From the NCBI RefSeq assembly GCF_008312835.1, contig NZ_VSKS01000023.1:1-64000 (forward strand): a DNA stretch of 64,000 bases, written 5' to 3'. Made by a program: the position numbers and the translations under genes. The DNA is from Streptomyces marokkonensis (lineage in GTDB: Bacteria > Actinomycetota > Actinomycetes > Streptomycetales > Streptomycetaceae). Positions 1 through 7,688 of the stretch are shown here, piece after piece (positions within the stretch are counted from its first letter, which is position 1; every line of letters starts with the position of its first letter). The notes under the pieces are model-generated. The model ran no database searches. It saw only the letters and a list, made by a program, of their open reading frames with translations, and had not been told where the DNA came from.

Positions 1-117
1 TCGCAGTGCTGCGCCGGACTCCGCCCGCCGACTCACCGCCAGGCCTCCCTACGGCTCGAACTTGTACCCAAGCCCCCGCACCGTCACCAGGTACCGCGGC
101 GCCCCCGGGTCCGGCTC
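1..117. repeat. Direct repeat copy 1 of the phoP 3' end
   Basis: Positions 1-117 are identical to 160-276, giving a 159-bp period. The repeat carries the last ~20 codons of phoP (minus strand), its TAG stop, and the following GGAGG plus GTG. It may continue beyond the window edge. Confidence 0.9.
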
Positions 118-195
118 GAACACCACCCCCGACGCACCCCTCGCACCGCTGCGCGGGCTTCGCAGTGCTGCGCCGGACTCCGCCCGCCGACTCAC
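49..195 (-). pseudogene. Duplicated phoP tail, micro-ORF of 48 codons
   Basis: A GTG at 195, preceded on the minus strand by GGGAGG at 7-nt spacing, opens a frame that runs through the repeat spacer and then reads the last residues of PhoP (ending GLGYKFEP) to a TAG at 49. The product would be an arginine-rich leader fused to the final wing of the PhoP winged helix, without the recognition helix. It is most simply the by-product of a tandem duplication; translation is possible because the repeat carries its own ribosome-binding site, but function is unlikely. Confidence 0.45.
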
Positions 196-276
196 CGCCA
201 GGCCTCCCTACGGCTCGAACTTGTACCCAAGCCCCCGCACCGTCACCAGGTACCGCGGCGCCCCCGGGTCCGGCTC
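160..276. repeat. Direct repeat copy 2 (authentic phoP 3' end)
   Basis: This is the copy that belongs to the intact phoP frame, whose stop is at 208-210. Identity with copy 1 ends exactly where copy 1 changes from GGCTCGAA to the GGCTCAAT of the true gene. Confidence 0.9.
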
Positions 277-888
277 AATCTTCGCCCGCAGCCGCTTGAC
301 GTGGACGTCGAGCGTCTTGGTGTCACCCACGTAGTCCGCGCCCCACACCCGGTCGATGAGCTGCATCCGGGTCAGCACCCGCCCGGCGTTGCGCAGCAGC
401 ATCTCCAGCAGGTCGAACTCCTTCAGCGGCAGGTCGACCTTCGTGCCGCCCACGGTGACCACGTGCCGGTCGACGTCCATCCGGACCGGACCGGCCTCCA
501 GGGCCGCGGGGGTCACCTCCTCGGGCTCACCGCGCCGGCGCAGCACCGCGCGGATCCGGGCGACCAGCTCGCGCGAGGAGAACGGCTTGGTGACGTAGTC
601 GTCGGCACCTATTTCCAGGCCGACCACCTTGTCGATCTCGCTGTCCTTGGCGGTCACCATGATGACGGGGACGTTGGAGCGGCCGCGCAGCTGGCGGCAC
701 ACCTCGGTGCCCGGCAGGCCGGGCAGCATCAGGTCGAGCAGGACGAGGTCGGCGCCGTTGCGCTCGAACTCGTCGAGTCCGTCGGGCCCGGTGGTCGCGA
801 CGGCGACCTCGAAGCCCTCCTTGCGCAGCATGTACGACAGGGCGTCGGAGAAGGACTCCTCGTCCTCGACGACGAGCACACGGGTCAC
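208..888 (-). CDS. phoP: Phosphate-responsive response regulator PhoP
   Basis: OmpR-family response regulator of the PhoR-PhoP two-component system, the master regulator of phosphate starvation in Streptomyces. The 226-residue protein has an N-terminal receiver domain (acidic pocket Glu8-Asp9, phosphoacceptor Asp52 in LVLLDLMLPG, Thr79, Lys101) and a C-terminal winged helix ending in the conserved GLGYKFEP. The GTG start at 888 follows GGAGGTCC and overlaps the phoR stop by 4 nt (GTGA), indicating translational coupling. Length and sequence fit S. coelicolor PhoP (about 223 residues). The 3' end is duplicated just downstream. Confidence 0.97.
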   Translation of the reverse strand: MTRVLVVEDEESFSDALSYMLRKEGFEVAVATTGPDGLDEFERNGADLVLLDLMLPGLPGTEVCRQLRGRSNVPVIMVTAKDSEIDKVVGLEIGADDYVTKPFSSRELVARIRAVLRRRGEPEEVTPAALEAGPVRMDVDRHVVTVGGTKVDLPLKEFDLLEMLLRNAGRVLTRMQLIDRVWGADYVGDTKTLDVHVKRLRAKIEPDPGAPRYLVTVRGLGYKFEP

Positions 889-2174
889 GGAAGGACCTCC
901 GGGGAGGGAATTTCGTACGCGGATGAATCGGAAGAGTGGGGGGATGGGTGGGACGTCCGTCCGGCCTCGCCGTCGAGGTCCTCGGTGTCGTCCCGGTGGG
1001 ACATCTGGTGGGCGCGGTCGCGGGCCGCACGGGCCTCCGGCAACCGCAGGGTGAAGGTGGAGCCCTGGCCCTCGGCGCTCCACACCGTGACCTCCCCGCC
1101 GTGCGAGGCGGCCACGTGCTTGACGATCGCGAGGCCAAGACCCGTACCGCCGGTGGCACGGGAGCGAGCGGGGTCGACGCGGTAGAAGCGCTCGAAGACG
1201 CGCTCCTTGTCCTTCTCCGAGATGCCGATGCCCTGGTCGGTCACGGCTATCTCGATCAGGTCCCCGCCGGGCTGGGCGACCGTACGGGCCGCGATGCCGA
1301 CGCGGGTGCGGGCGGGTGAGTAGTTGACCGCGTTCTCGACGAGATTGCCGAGCGCGGCGGCGAGCTGGCCCCGGTTGCCCCACACCCGCAGGTCGGCGGT
1401 GCCTCCCGCGGCCATGGTGATCTCCTTGGTGCCCGCCGCGTGCCGGCAGCGGTCGATGGCCTCGGCGACCAGTTCGTCGACGCGGATCGGTTCGGCGTCC
1501 TCCAGCGGGTCGTCGTTCTGCACCCGGGAGAGGTCGATCAGCTCCTGCACCAGGTTCGTCAGCCGGGTCGCCTCGATCTGCATGCGCCCGGCGAAGCGCT
1601 CGACGGCCTCGGGGTCGTCGGAGGCGTCCATCACGGCCTCGGAGAGCAGCGAGAGCGCGCCGACGGGGGTCTTCAGCTCATGGCTGACGTTGGCGACGAA
1701 GTCGCGTCGCACCGCTTCGATGCGGCGGGCCTCGGTGAGGTCCTCCACGAGCAGCAGAACCAGCCGGGAGCCGAGCGGCGCCACCCGCGCGGACACCGCG
1801 AGGGCCTCGCCGCGCCCGGTCCCCCGGCGGGGCAGGTCCAGCTCGACCTGGCGTATCTCGCCGTCGCGCCGGGTGTCGCGGGCCATCTTCAGCATGGGCT
1901 CCACGGCGAGCTTGCCCCCGCGGACCAGTCCGAGGGCGTACGCGGCGGAGCTGGCCTTGACGACGCCGTCGGCCTCGTCGAGGACGACGGCGGACGAGCG
2001 CAGCACGGACAGCACGGTGTCCACACCCGGCGGAAGCACCGGGTCCGTGTGCAGGGAGGTACGCGTGGGGCGCCGCTGTTCGCGCTCGCTGAAGCGGAAC
2101 GCCAGCGTGGCGATGACGCCGGTGAGCACTCCGGCGATCGCAGCCACTGCGGCGACCGCCGCGTTCACGTCCAT
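885..2174 (-). CDS. phoR: Phosphate sensor histidine kinase PhoR
   Basis: Membrane sensor kinase that phosphorylates PhoP. The 429-residue protein has one clear N-terminal membrane helix (about residues 4-27), a short PAS-like linker, the HisKA phosphoacceptor His165 in VSHELKTP, and a C-terminal HATPase domain with GxG boxes (around GTGLGLAIVKH). Streptomyces PhoR likewise lacks a large extracellular sensor loop. It is the first gene of the phoR-phoP operon and diverges from phoU; the PHO box about 75 bp upstream implies autoregulation. The C-terminal tail after the ATPase domain is charged and low complexity. Confidence 0.96.
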   Translation of the reverse strand: MDVNAAVAAVAAIAGVLTGVIATLAFRFSEREQRRPTRTSLHTDPVLPPGVDTVLSVLRSSAVVLDEADGVVKASSAAYALGLVRGGKLAVEPMLKMARDTRRDGEIRQVELDLPRRGTGRGEALAVSARVAPLGSRLVLLLVEDLTEARRIEAVRRDFVANVSHELKTPVGALSLLSEAVMDASDDPEAVERFAGRMQIEATRLTNLVQELIDLSRVQNDDPLEDAEPIRVDELVAEAIDRCRHAAGTKEITMAAGGTADLRVWGNRGQLAAALGNLVENAVNYSPARTRVGIAARTVAQPGGDLIEIAVTDQGIGISEKDKERVFERFYRVDPARSRATGGTGLGLAIVKHVAASHGGEVTVWSAEGQGSTFTLRLPEARAARDRAHQMSHRDDTEDLDGEAGRTSHPSPHSSDSSAYEIPSPEVLP

Positions 2175-2247
2175 GCTCCCAGGTTAGGCATGGCGGGGCC
2201 GGTGCCCACAGCCGTCGGCGGGCGAGCTCGAACACTCGTCGCCCAGA

Positions 2248-2291
2248 GTTCACCTTGGAGCCAGGGATGGTTCATTTGGGGTGACGGAACC
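2248..2291. promoter_or_regulatory. PHO box in the phoR/phoU intergenic region
   Basis: GTTCACCTTGG at 2248 and GTTCATTTGGG at 2270 are spaced 22 bp apart, two 11-bp units, with more degenerate 11-mers between and after them. This is the Streptomyces PHO box arrangement (GTTCACC direct-repeat units) bound by phosphorylated PhoP. It lies between divergent phoR and phoU and probably serves both. Confidence 0.85.
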
Positions 2292-2373
2292 GGACGCGTA
2301 GGAGTCGGAACGTGGGAGCGTGGGCAGGAGCCCGGGCTCCTGAAGCCCGGACAGACGCACGAGAGGAACCCTG

Positions 2374-3075
2374 ATGCGGGACGCGTACCACGAGGAACTG
2401 GATTCGATCGGCGACGGTCTGGTGGAGATGGCCCGGCTGGTCGGGTCGGCGATCGGGCGCGCCACGACCGCCATCCTGGACGCCGATCTGAAGCTGGCGG
2501 AGAGCGTGATCGAGGCCGACCAGAAGGTCGACGAGCTCCAGCACGAGCTGGAGGCGCGGGCCATCGCCCTGCTGGCGCGCCAGCAGCCGGTGGCGACCGA
2601 CCTGCGCATAGTCGTCACCTCGCTGCGGATGTCGGCCGACCTGGAGCGCTCCGGCGACCTCGCCCAGCACGTGGCGAAGCTCGCGCGGCTGCGCTACCCG
2701 GAGCGCGGCGTCCCGCGCGATCTGCACGCGACGATCCTGGAGATGGGCCAGCTCGCGCAGCGCCTGATGGCGAAGGCGGCCGAGGTGATCATCACCAAGG
2801 ACGTGGACCTGGCGCTCCAGCTGGAGCAGGACGACGACGCGATGGACCTCCTCCACCGCACGCTCTTCCAGCACCTGATGGACGACCGCTGGAAGCACGG
2901 CATCGAGACGGCCGTCGACGTCACGCTGCTGGGCCGCTACTACGAGCGGTTCGCCGACCACGCGGTCTCGGTCGCCAAGCGGGTGGTCTACCTGGTCACC
3001 GGCGAGCACGCGGACGAGATCCAGGCGGAGCTCCAGACGGAGATCCAGACGGTGCCGGGGGTGGAGGGCGCCTGA
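2374..3075 (+). CDS. phoU: Phosphate signalling complex protein PhoU
   Basis: All-helical PhoU protein (233 residues) that links the Pst phosphate transporter to PhoR and dampens the phosphate-starvation response. Two PhoU repeats are visible, each with metal-site motifs: ADQKVDELQHELE near residue 50, and EQDDDAMD plus YYERFADHAVSVA in the second half. The ATG follows AGAGGAAC. It diverges from phoR-phoP across the PHO box, the arrangement known in S. coelicolor, where phoU expression depends on PhoP. Confidence 0.96.
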   Translation: MRDAYHEELDSIGDGLVEMARLVGSAIGRATTAILDADLKLAESVIEADQKVDELQHELEARAIALLARQQPVATDLRIVVTSLRMSADLERSGDLAQHVAKLARLRYPERGVPRDLHATILEMGQLAQRLMAKAAEVIITKDVDLALQLEQDDDAMDLLHRTLFQHLMDDRWKHGIETAVDVTLLGRYYERFADHAVSVAKRVVYLVTGEHADEIQAELQTEIQTVPGVEGA

Positions 3076-3098
3076 CCGCGGTCCGCGGCACCGCGGCG

Positions 3099-3173
3099 GG
3101 CGTGCACGGGACCGGCCCGGGCGTGCACGGGACTGACCCAGGCGTGCGCGAGGCCGGCCCGGGCGCGTACGAG
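3099..3173. repeat. 21-bp tandem repeat, about 3.5 copies
   Basis: Units beginning GGCGTGCACGGGAC or a variant start at 3099, 3120 and 3141, with a partial unit at 3162. They lie between phoU and mtpA. The unit is a multiple of three, but the frame it would extend is not that of phoU and no start or ribosome-binding site for it is visible. Confidence 0.8.
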
Positions 3174-3257
3174 CCCCAATGCGCCGTTGATGCGCCCAGG
3201 GGGGCGGGCATCCAATGGGGAGTGGTGTGCGCAGGCCCCAGCCCCGAGGAGGGACCC

Positions 3258-3413
3258 ATGGCCGATTCTCCCGGTACGACGCCCGACCCCACACAGGAGC
3301 GCGAGACCGAGCAGCCCGCCGAGGTCAGGAACCTCACCCTGATCGCCGCCTGCGGCTGCGGCTCGGGCTGCGGCTGCGGGTGCCAGTCGGGCAACCCCTG
3401 CCAGTGCGGCTGA
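3258..3413 (+). CDS. mtpA: Metallothionein-like Cys-rich protein MtpA
   Basis: A 51-residue protein with an acidic, Pro/Thr-rich N-terminal half and a C-terminal metal-binding cluster of seven cysteines in Cys-x-Cys pairs (CGCGSGCGCGC, then CQCG). This matches the small metallothionein annotated as mtpA next to phoU in S. coelicolor, whose expression is part of the PhoP-linked response. The ATG has a strong GAGGAGGG site. It lies 182 bp after phoU, separated by the 21-bp repeats, and ends at a strong hairpin. Likely role: intracellular metal buffering. Confidence 0.9.
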   Translation: MADSPGTTPDPTQERETEQPAEVRNLTLIAACGCGSGCGCGCQSGNPCQCG

Positions 3414-3423
3414 CTCCGTACGA

Positions 3424-3464
3424 GCGGAGGCCCCGGCGCCGACGACGGCCGCCGGGGCCTCCGC
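3424..3464. terminator. Bidirectional hairpin between mtpA and the MFS gene
   Basis: A 15-bp perfect stem (3424-3438 with 3450-3464, GCGGAGGCCCCGGCG and its complement) lies exactly between the two convergent stop codons. Confidence 0.9.
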
Positions 3465-3470
3465 CTCTGC

Positions 3471-4748
3471 TCAGGAAGCCTTGACCTCGGGCACCGCCTC
3501 CGCCGTCCGCGCCCTTTCCACAGCGACCGTTTCCGCGGTCTCTTCCGGCAGCCGGCGCATCAGCAGCCCGTATCCGAGGCCGGCCACCGTGCCGACGACG
3601 GCGCACATCCCCCACAGCCACTCGGCGCCCCAGTGGTCGATGACGAACCCGGACATCAGCGGGGCGACGAGGGCGGCGACCGCCCAGGACATGGTGTACA
3701 TGCCCTGGTAGCGACCGCGCCCGTGCACGGGGGACAGCCGGACGACGAGCCCCGTCTGGGTCGGCGCGTTGACGATCTCGGCGAGCGTCCACACGCACAC
3801 GGTGAGGGCGAAGACGGCGACCGACCCGGCGAAGGCGGTGAGCCCGAAGCCGTACCCGGCCAGCAGGGACGAGGCGACGAGCAGCTGCCGCGGGTCCCGG
3901 TGCTCGATGAACCGCGTGACCGGCAGCTGCAGGACGACGATCAGCACACCGTTGACGGCGATGGCCATGCCGAAGTCCGCAGGCGTGAACCCCGCCTCCC
4001 CCATGGCGACCGGCAGCCCCAGGTACCCCTGCTGGAAGACCACGGCGATGAGGAAGGACAGCCCGACGACGCTCATGAAGCGCCCGTCGCGCAGCACGGT
4101 CAGGAGCGAGACGGACTCGCCCGCGCCGGCGGCGTCCGGGGAGTCCTTGCCGCTCGGCCGGGACTCGGGCAGCTTCACGAAGACGACGACGGCGCACACC
4201 AGCGTCATTCCGGCCTCGATCAGGAACCCGGCGAGATAGCTGACCTCGGCGATGAACCCGGCGCCCGCGGAGGAGACGGCGAAGCCGAGGTTGATGGCCC
4301 AGTAGTTGAGCGAGAAGGCCCGGATACGGTCCTCCGGCCGCACGATGTCCGCCATCATCGCCTGCACGGCCGGCCTCGAGGCGTTGGAGGCCATGCCGAC
4401 CAGGAAGGCGACAGCCGCGATGGCGACCGGGTCGCGCATGAAGCCGAGCAGCGCGATGGACAGCGCGGTGGCGGTCTGGGCGACGAGCAGCGTGGGCCGT
4501 CGCCCCAGCCGGTCGGTCATCACGCCGGCCCCGAGCGAGGAGATCACCCCGCCGAGCCCGTGCAGCGCGGCGACGAGACCGGCGTAGGAGGCGGAGTACC
4601 CGCGGTCGAGCGTCAGGTAGAGCGCCATGAAGGTGGCGACGAAGCCGCCCAGCCGGTTGACGAGGGTGCTGGTCCACAGCCACCAGAACGCAGGGGGGAG
4701 CCCGGAGACGGACTCGCGCACGGCACGTCTCAGTCCGGCGACTGACAT
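3471..4748 (-). CDS. MFS drug/metabolite exporter (MdtH-like)
   Basis: Major facilitator superfamily protein of 425 residues with about 12 hydrophobic helices and the loop 2-3 signature around GVMTDRLGRRPTLL. The best start is the ATG at 4748 (GGGGG six bases upstream, MSVAGLRRAV), although the frame is open to an ATG at 4820. The closer start is supported because a TGTAAGT/ACTTACA inverted repeat lies upstream of it. Substrate unknown; efflux is the usual role of this family. It is convergent with mtpA and divergent from gpmA, so it is transcribed alone. Confidence 0.85.
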   Translation of the reverse strand: MSVAGLRRAVRESVSGLPPAFWWLWTSTLVNRLGGFVATFMALYLTLDRGYSASYAGLVAALHGLGGVISSLGAGVMTDRLGRRPTLLVAQTATALSIALLGFMRDPVAIAAVAFLVGMASNASRPAVQAMMADIVRPEDRIRAFSLNYWAINLGFAVSSAGAGFIAEVSYLAGFLIEAGMTLVCAVVVFVKLPESRPSGKDSPDAAGAGESVSLLTVLRDGRFMSVVGLSFLIAVVFQQGYLGLPVAMGEAGFTPADFGMAIAVNGVLIVVLQLPVTRFIEHRDPRQLLVASSLLAGYGFGLTAFAGSVAVFALTVCVWTLAEIVNAPTQTGLVVRLSPVHGRGRYQGMYTMSWAVAALVAPLMSGFVIDHWGAEWLWGMCAVVGTVAGLGYGLLMRRLPEETAETVAVERARTAEAVPEVKAS

Positions 4749-4793
4749 GGGAACCCCCGTAGAACCCGGTGAACCAGTGACCCGGGAAGCAGA

Positions 4794-4826
4794 TGTAAGT
4801 GGCTGAAGCGGCGAGCACAACTTACA
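4794..4826. promoter_or_regulatory. Inverted repeat, candidate operator of the MFS gene
   Basis: TGTAAGT (4794-4800) and ACTTACA (4820-4826) form perfect 7-bp arms with 19 bp between them, 45 bp upstream of the MFS start. The arrangement resembles TetR-type operators; no TetR gene is adjacent. Confidence 0.45.
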
Positions 4827-4929
4827 AAGGCAGGGGTGCGGGAGGCCACTCGATTAACAGATCCCGTCAAGCGTCCGCCCAGCGGGCAGGGCGCGCGGCC
4901 CTCGCGGGGCGTCTATTACGCTCGGGCCC

Positions 4930-5691
4930 ATGGCCGACGCACCGTACAAGCTGATCCTCCTCCGCCACGGCGAGAGCGAGTGGAACGAGAAGAACCTGTT
5001 CACCGGCTGGGTGGACGTCAACCTCACCCCGAAGGGCGAGAAGGAGGCGACGCGCGGCGGCGAGCTGCTCAAGGACGCCGGCCTGCTGCCCGACGTACTC
5101 CACACCTCCCTCCAGAAGCGCGCGATCCGCACCGCGCAGCTCGCGCTGGAGGCCGCCGACCGCCTGTGGATCCCGGTGAACCGCAGCTGGCGCCTGAACG
5201 AGCGTCACTACGGCGCCCTCCAGGGCAAGGACAAGGCGCAGACCCTCGCGGAGTTCGGCGAGGAGCAGTTCATGCTGTGGCGCCGCTCCTACGACACCCC
5301 GCCGCCCCCGCTCGACAACGACGCCGAGTACTCCCAGTTCAACGACCCGCGCTACGCGACCCTCCCGCCGGAGGTGCGCCCGCAGACGGAGTGCCTCAAG
5401 GACGTCGTCGTCCGCATGCTCCCGTACTGGTTCGACTCGATCGTCCCGGACCTCCTCACCGGCCGCACGGTCCTCGTCGCCGCCCACGGCAACAGCCTGC
5501 GCGCCCTGGTCAAGCACCTCGACGGCATCTCGGACGCCGACATCGCGGGCCTGAACATCCCCACGGGCATCCCCCTGTACTACGAGCTCGACGCCGACTT
5601 CAAGCCGGTCACCCCCGGCGGCACATACCTCGACCCGGAGGCGGCGGCGGCCGCGATCGAGGCGGTCAAGAACCAGGGCAAGAAGAAGTAA
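4930..5691 (+). CDS. gpmA: 2,3-bisphosphoglycerate-dependent phosphoglycerate mutase
   Basis: Interconverts 3- and 2-phosphoglycerate in glycolysis and gluconeogenesis. The 253-residue protein opens with the histidine-phosphatase motif [12 protein letters not shown] (phospho-His near residue 13) and has the GpmA-specific [24 protein letters not shown] and a second catalytic His in [12 protein letters not shown]. Length is typical for bacterial GpmA. It is followed by two hairpins. In S. coelicolor gpm lies close to ybjN-mshA; here about 24 kb separates them. Confidence 0.97.
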   Translation: MADAPYKLILLRHGESEWNEKNLFTGWVDVNLTPKGEKEATRGGELLKDAGLLPDVLHTSLQKRAIRTAQLALEAADRLWIPVNRSWRLNERHYGALQGKDKAQTLAEFGEEQFMLWRRSYDTPPPPLDNDAEYSQFNDPRYATLPPEVRPQTECLKDVVVRMLPYWFDSIVPDLLTGRTVLVAAHGNSLRALVKHLDGISDADIAGLNIPTGIPLYYELDADFKPVTPGGTYLDPEAAAAAIEAVKNQGKKK

Positions 5692-5705
5692 GCGCCCGCC
5701 AGTAG

Positions 5706-5738
5706 GCCCCCTGCCTGCGGGTTCCGCCGGGAGGGGGC
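5706..5738 (+). terminator. gpmA hairpin, first copy of a duplicated terminator
   Basis: GCCCCCT (5706-5712) pairs with AGGGGGC (5732-5738). The block from 5698, GCCAGTAGGCCCCCTGCCTG, recurs exactly at 8944. Confidence 0.8.
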
Positions 5739-5754
5739 ATGCACCGGCGGAGAC

Positions 5755-5779
5755 GAGCCACCCCTGCCCGGGGTGGCTC
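5755..5779. terminator. Strong hairpin after gpmA
   Basis: Perfect 10-bp stem GAGCCACCCC/GGGGTGGCTC with a 5-nt loop. Confidence 0.85.
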
Positions 5780-5844
5780 TCCGTCCGTCTGAGCTTCGCG
5801 CTACTGCGTGTGCTGGTCGGATCCGTCCGATGCCATGACTCGGG

Positions 5845-5871
5845 GCCCGACCGCCGTTCGGCCGGTCGGGC
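5845..5871. terminator. GC-rich hairpin upstream of the MFS pump
   Basis: GCCCGACCG (5845-5853) pairs perfectly with CGGTCGGGC (5863-5871). It lies about 165 bp before the MFS start. It could be a third terminator or a leader structure of the pump mRNA. Confidence 0.5.
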
Positions 5872-6034
5872 TACTTCCAATCTCTGCCCACCGGGGTCCC
5901 TCCGCATCTCGGGACGTCCGACCGGTAGTGCTCGACGAGCAGTTCACGGCCCATCTGCGTGTGACTCCGCCAACCGGTCGACCTCCCGAGGCGGGTCGGG
6001 CTCCGGTCTGCGGGACTGCTGGGACGATGCGCGC

Positions 6035-7651
6035 ATGGCATCCGGGGCACAAACCGCCGCAGGTTCGGAAAAGACGCGAATGGTCCTGCTGACACTCGCG
6101 GCCGGTCAGTTCCTGATGGCGCTCGACAGTTCGGTCATGAACGTCTCGATCGCGACGGTGGCCGAAGACGTGGGCACGACGGTGACGGGTGTCCAGGGCG
6201 CCATCACGGCCTACACCCTCGTGATGGCGATGTTCATGATCCCCGGCGGCAAGGTGGGCGCACTGATCGGGCGCAAACGCGCTTTCACGATCGGATGCGT
6301 CATCTACGGCTGCGGCTCCCTCACCACGGCGCTCGCACCGAACCTGCCCATGCTGCTGCTCGGCTGGTCGTTCCTCGAGGGGATCGGTGCGGCACTCATC
6401 CTGCCCGCGATCGTGGCGCTCGTGGCCGGCAACTTCGCCACGGAACGCCGTCCCGCCGCCTACGGTCTCGTCGCGGCCGCGGGGGCCGTGGCGATCGCGG
6501 TCGGGCCACTCATCGGAGGTGTCGCGACGACCTACTTCTCCTGGCGATGGGTCTTCGCCGGAGAGGTCCTCGTGGTGCTCGGCATCCTGGCACTCGCCCG
6601 CCGCATCGCCGACGCGCCGGTCGGCGAACGCCCTCGCGTCGATCTCGCCGGTGCCGTGCTGTCCGCGATCGGGCTCGGGGTCTTCGTCTACGGCGTACTC
6701 CGCTCCGACGAATGGGGCTGGTTCCAGCCGAAGCCCGACGCGCCCGCGTGGCTCGGGATCTCGCTGACCGTGTGGCTGATGCTGGCCGGTCTCCTGCTGA
6801 TCTGGCTCTTCCTCCGCTGGGAGGCCCGTATGGTGGAGCGGCGCAGGGAGCCACTCGTCGACCCGGCGATACTGCAGAACAAGCAGCTCACCGGCGGGCT
6901 GACGATGTTCTTCTTCCAGTACCTCGTCCAGATGGGCGTGTTCTTCGTCGTACCGCTCTACCTGTCGGTCGCCCTGGGCCTGTCCGCGCTCAAGACCGGT
7001 GCCCGTCTCCTGCCGCTCTCCGTGACACTGCTGGCGGCCGCCGTCCTGATCCCCCGCTACCTTCCGGACGTCTCACCCCGGCGGGTGGTGCGGCTCGGGG
7101 TCCTCGCGCTGCTCGCGGGCGCGGTGGTGCTGCTGGCCGCACTCGACGCGGACGCCGGTGCGGAGATCGTCACCATTCCCATGCTGCTGATCGGGCTGGG
7201 CATGGGCGCGCTGGCGTCCCAGCTCGGGTCGGTCACCGTGTCCGCGGTGCCGGAATCACGGAGCGCGGAGGTCGGCGGTGTCCAGAACTCCGTCACCAAC
7301 CTGGGCGCCTCGATCGGTACGGCGCTCGCCGGGTCGATCCTGATCGCCGCGATGACGACTTCCTTCCTCACCAATGTGGAGCAGAACCCGGCGATCCCGG
7401 CCGAGGTCAAGAGCCAGGCAACTGTCGAGCTCGAAAGCGGCGTGCCGTTCTTGTCGGACGCCCAGCTCGAGTCCGTGCTCGACGAAGCGGGCACGAGCGA
7501 GGAGGTCGCTCAGGCGGCACTCGACGCGAACGAGGACGCCAGAATCGACGGGCTGCGCGCCGCATTGGCCATCCTCGCCTTCGCCGCGCTCCTCGCGATG
7601 TTCTTCACCTCACGGATCCCGCAGACCCAGCCCGGTCCGACGAAGCCATAG
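6035..7651 (+). CDS. MFS efflux pump, DHA2 (14-TM, EmrB/QacA-like)
   Basis: Drug:H+ antiporter of 538 residues with the DHA2 signature LDSSVMNVSIATVAED in helix 1, an A-like motif (GGKVGALIGRKRAF) and the helix 5 motif GPLIGGVATTYFSWRWVF. Fourteen hydrophobic segments are expected. The long loop before the last helix (around residues 440-490) is typical of the family. Start at ATG 6035 (MASGAQTAAG); the frame is open upstream and the ribosome-binding site is weak. Substrate unknown. With the next gene it forms a segment bounded by duplicated terminators, suggesting later acquisition. Confidence 0.9.
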   Translation: MASGAQTAAGSEKTRMVLLTLAAGQFLMALDSSVMNVSIATVAEDVGTTVTGVQGAITAYTLVMAMFMIPGGKVGALIGRKRAFTIGCVIYGCGSLTTALAPNLPMLLLGWSFLEGIGAALILPAIVALVAGNFATERRPAAYGLVAAAGAVAIAVGPLIGGVATTYFSWRWVFAGEVLVVLGILALARRIADAPVGERPRVDLAGAVLSAIGLGVFVYGVLRSDEWGWFQPKPDAPAWLGISLTVWLMLAGLLLIWLFLRWEARMVERRREPLVDPAILQNKQLTGGLTMFFFQYLVQMGVFFVVPLYLSVALGLSALKTGARLLPLSVTLLAAAVLIPRYLPDVSPRRVVRLGVLALLAGAVVLLAALDADAGAEIVTIPMLLIGLGMGALASQLGSVTVSAVPESRSAEVGGVQNSVTNLGASIGTALAGSILIAAMTTSFLTNVEQNPAIPAEVKSQATVELESGVPFLSDAQLESVLDEAGTSEEVAQAALDANEDARIDGLRAALAILAFAALLAMFFTSRIPQTQPGPTKP

Positions 7652-7688
7652 CCGCAGGACGGCCACAGGACCAGGCCGCCCTCGTGCC

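Noticed and set aside
1440-3413. A 657-codon plus-strand open frame covering phoR and phoU regions
   Set aside because: It is antisense to phoR and out of frame with phoU; composition is that of a shadow frame in high-GC DNA. Only its last part coincides with the true mtpA frame.
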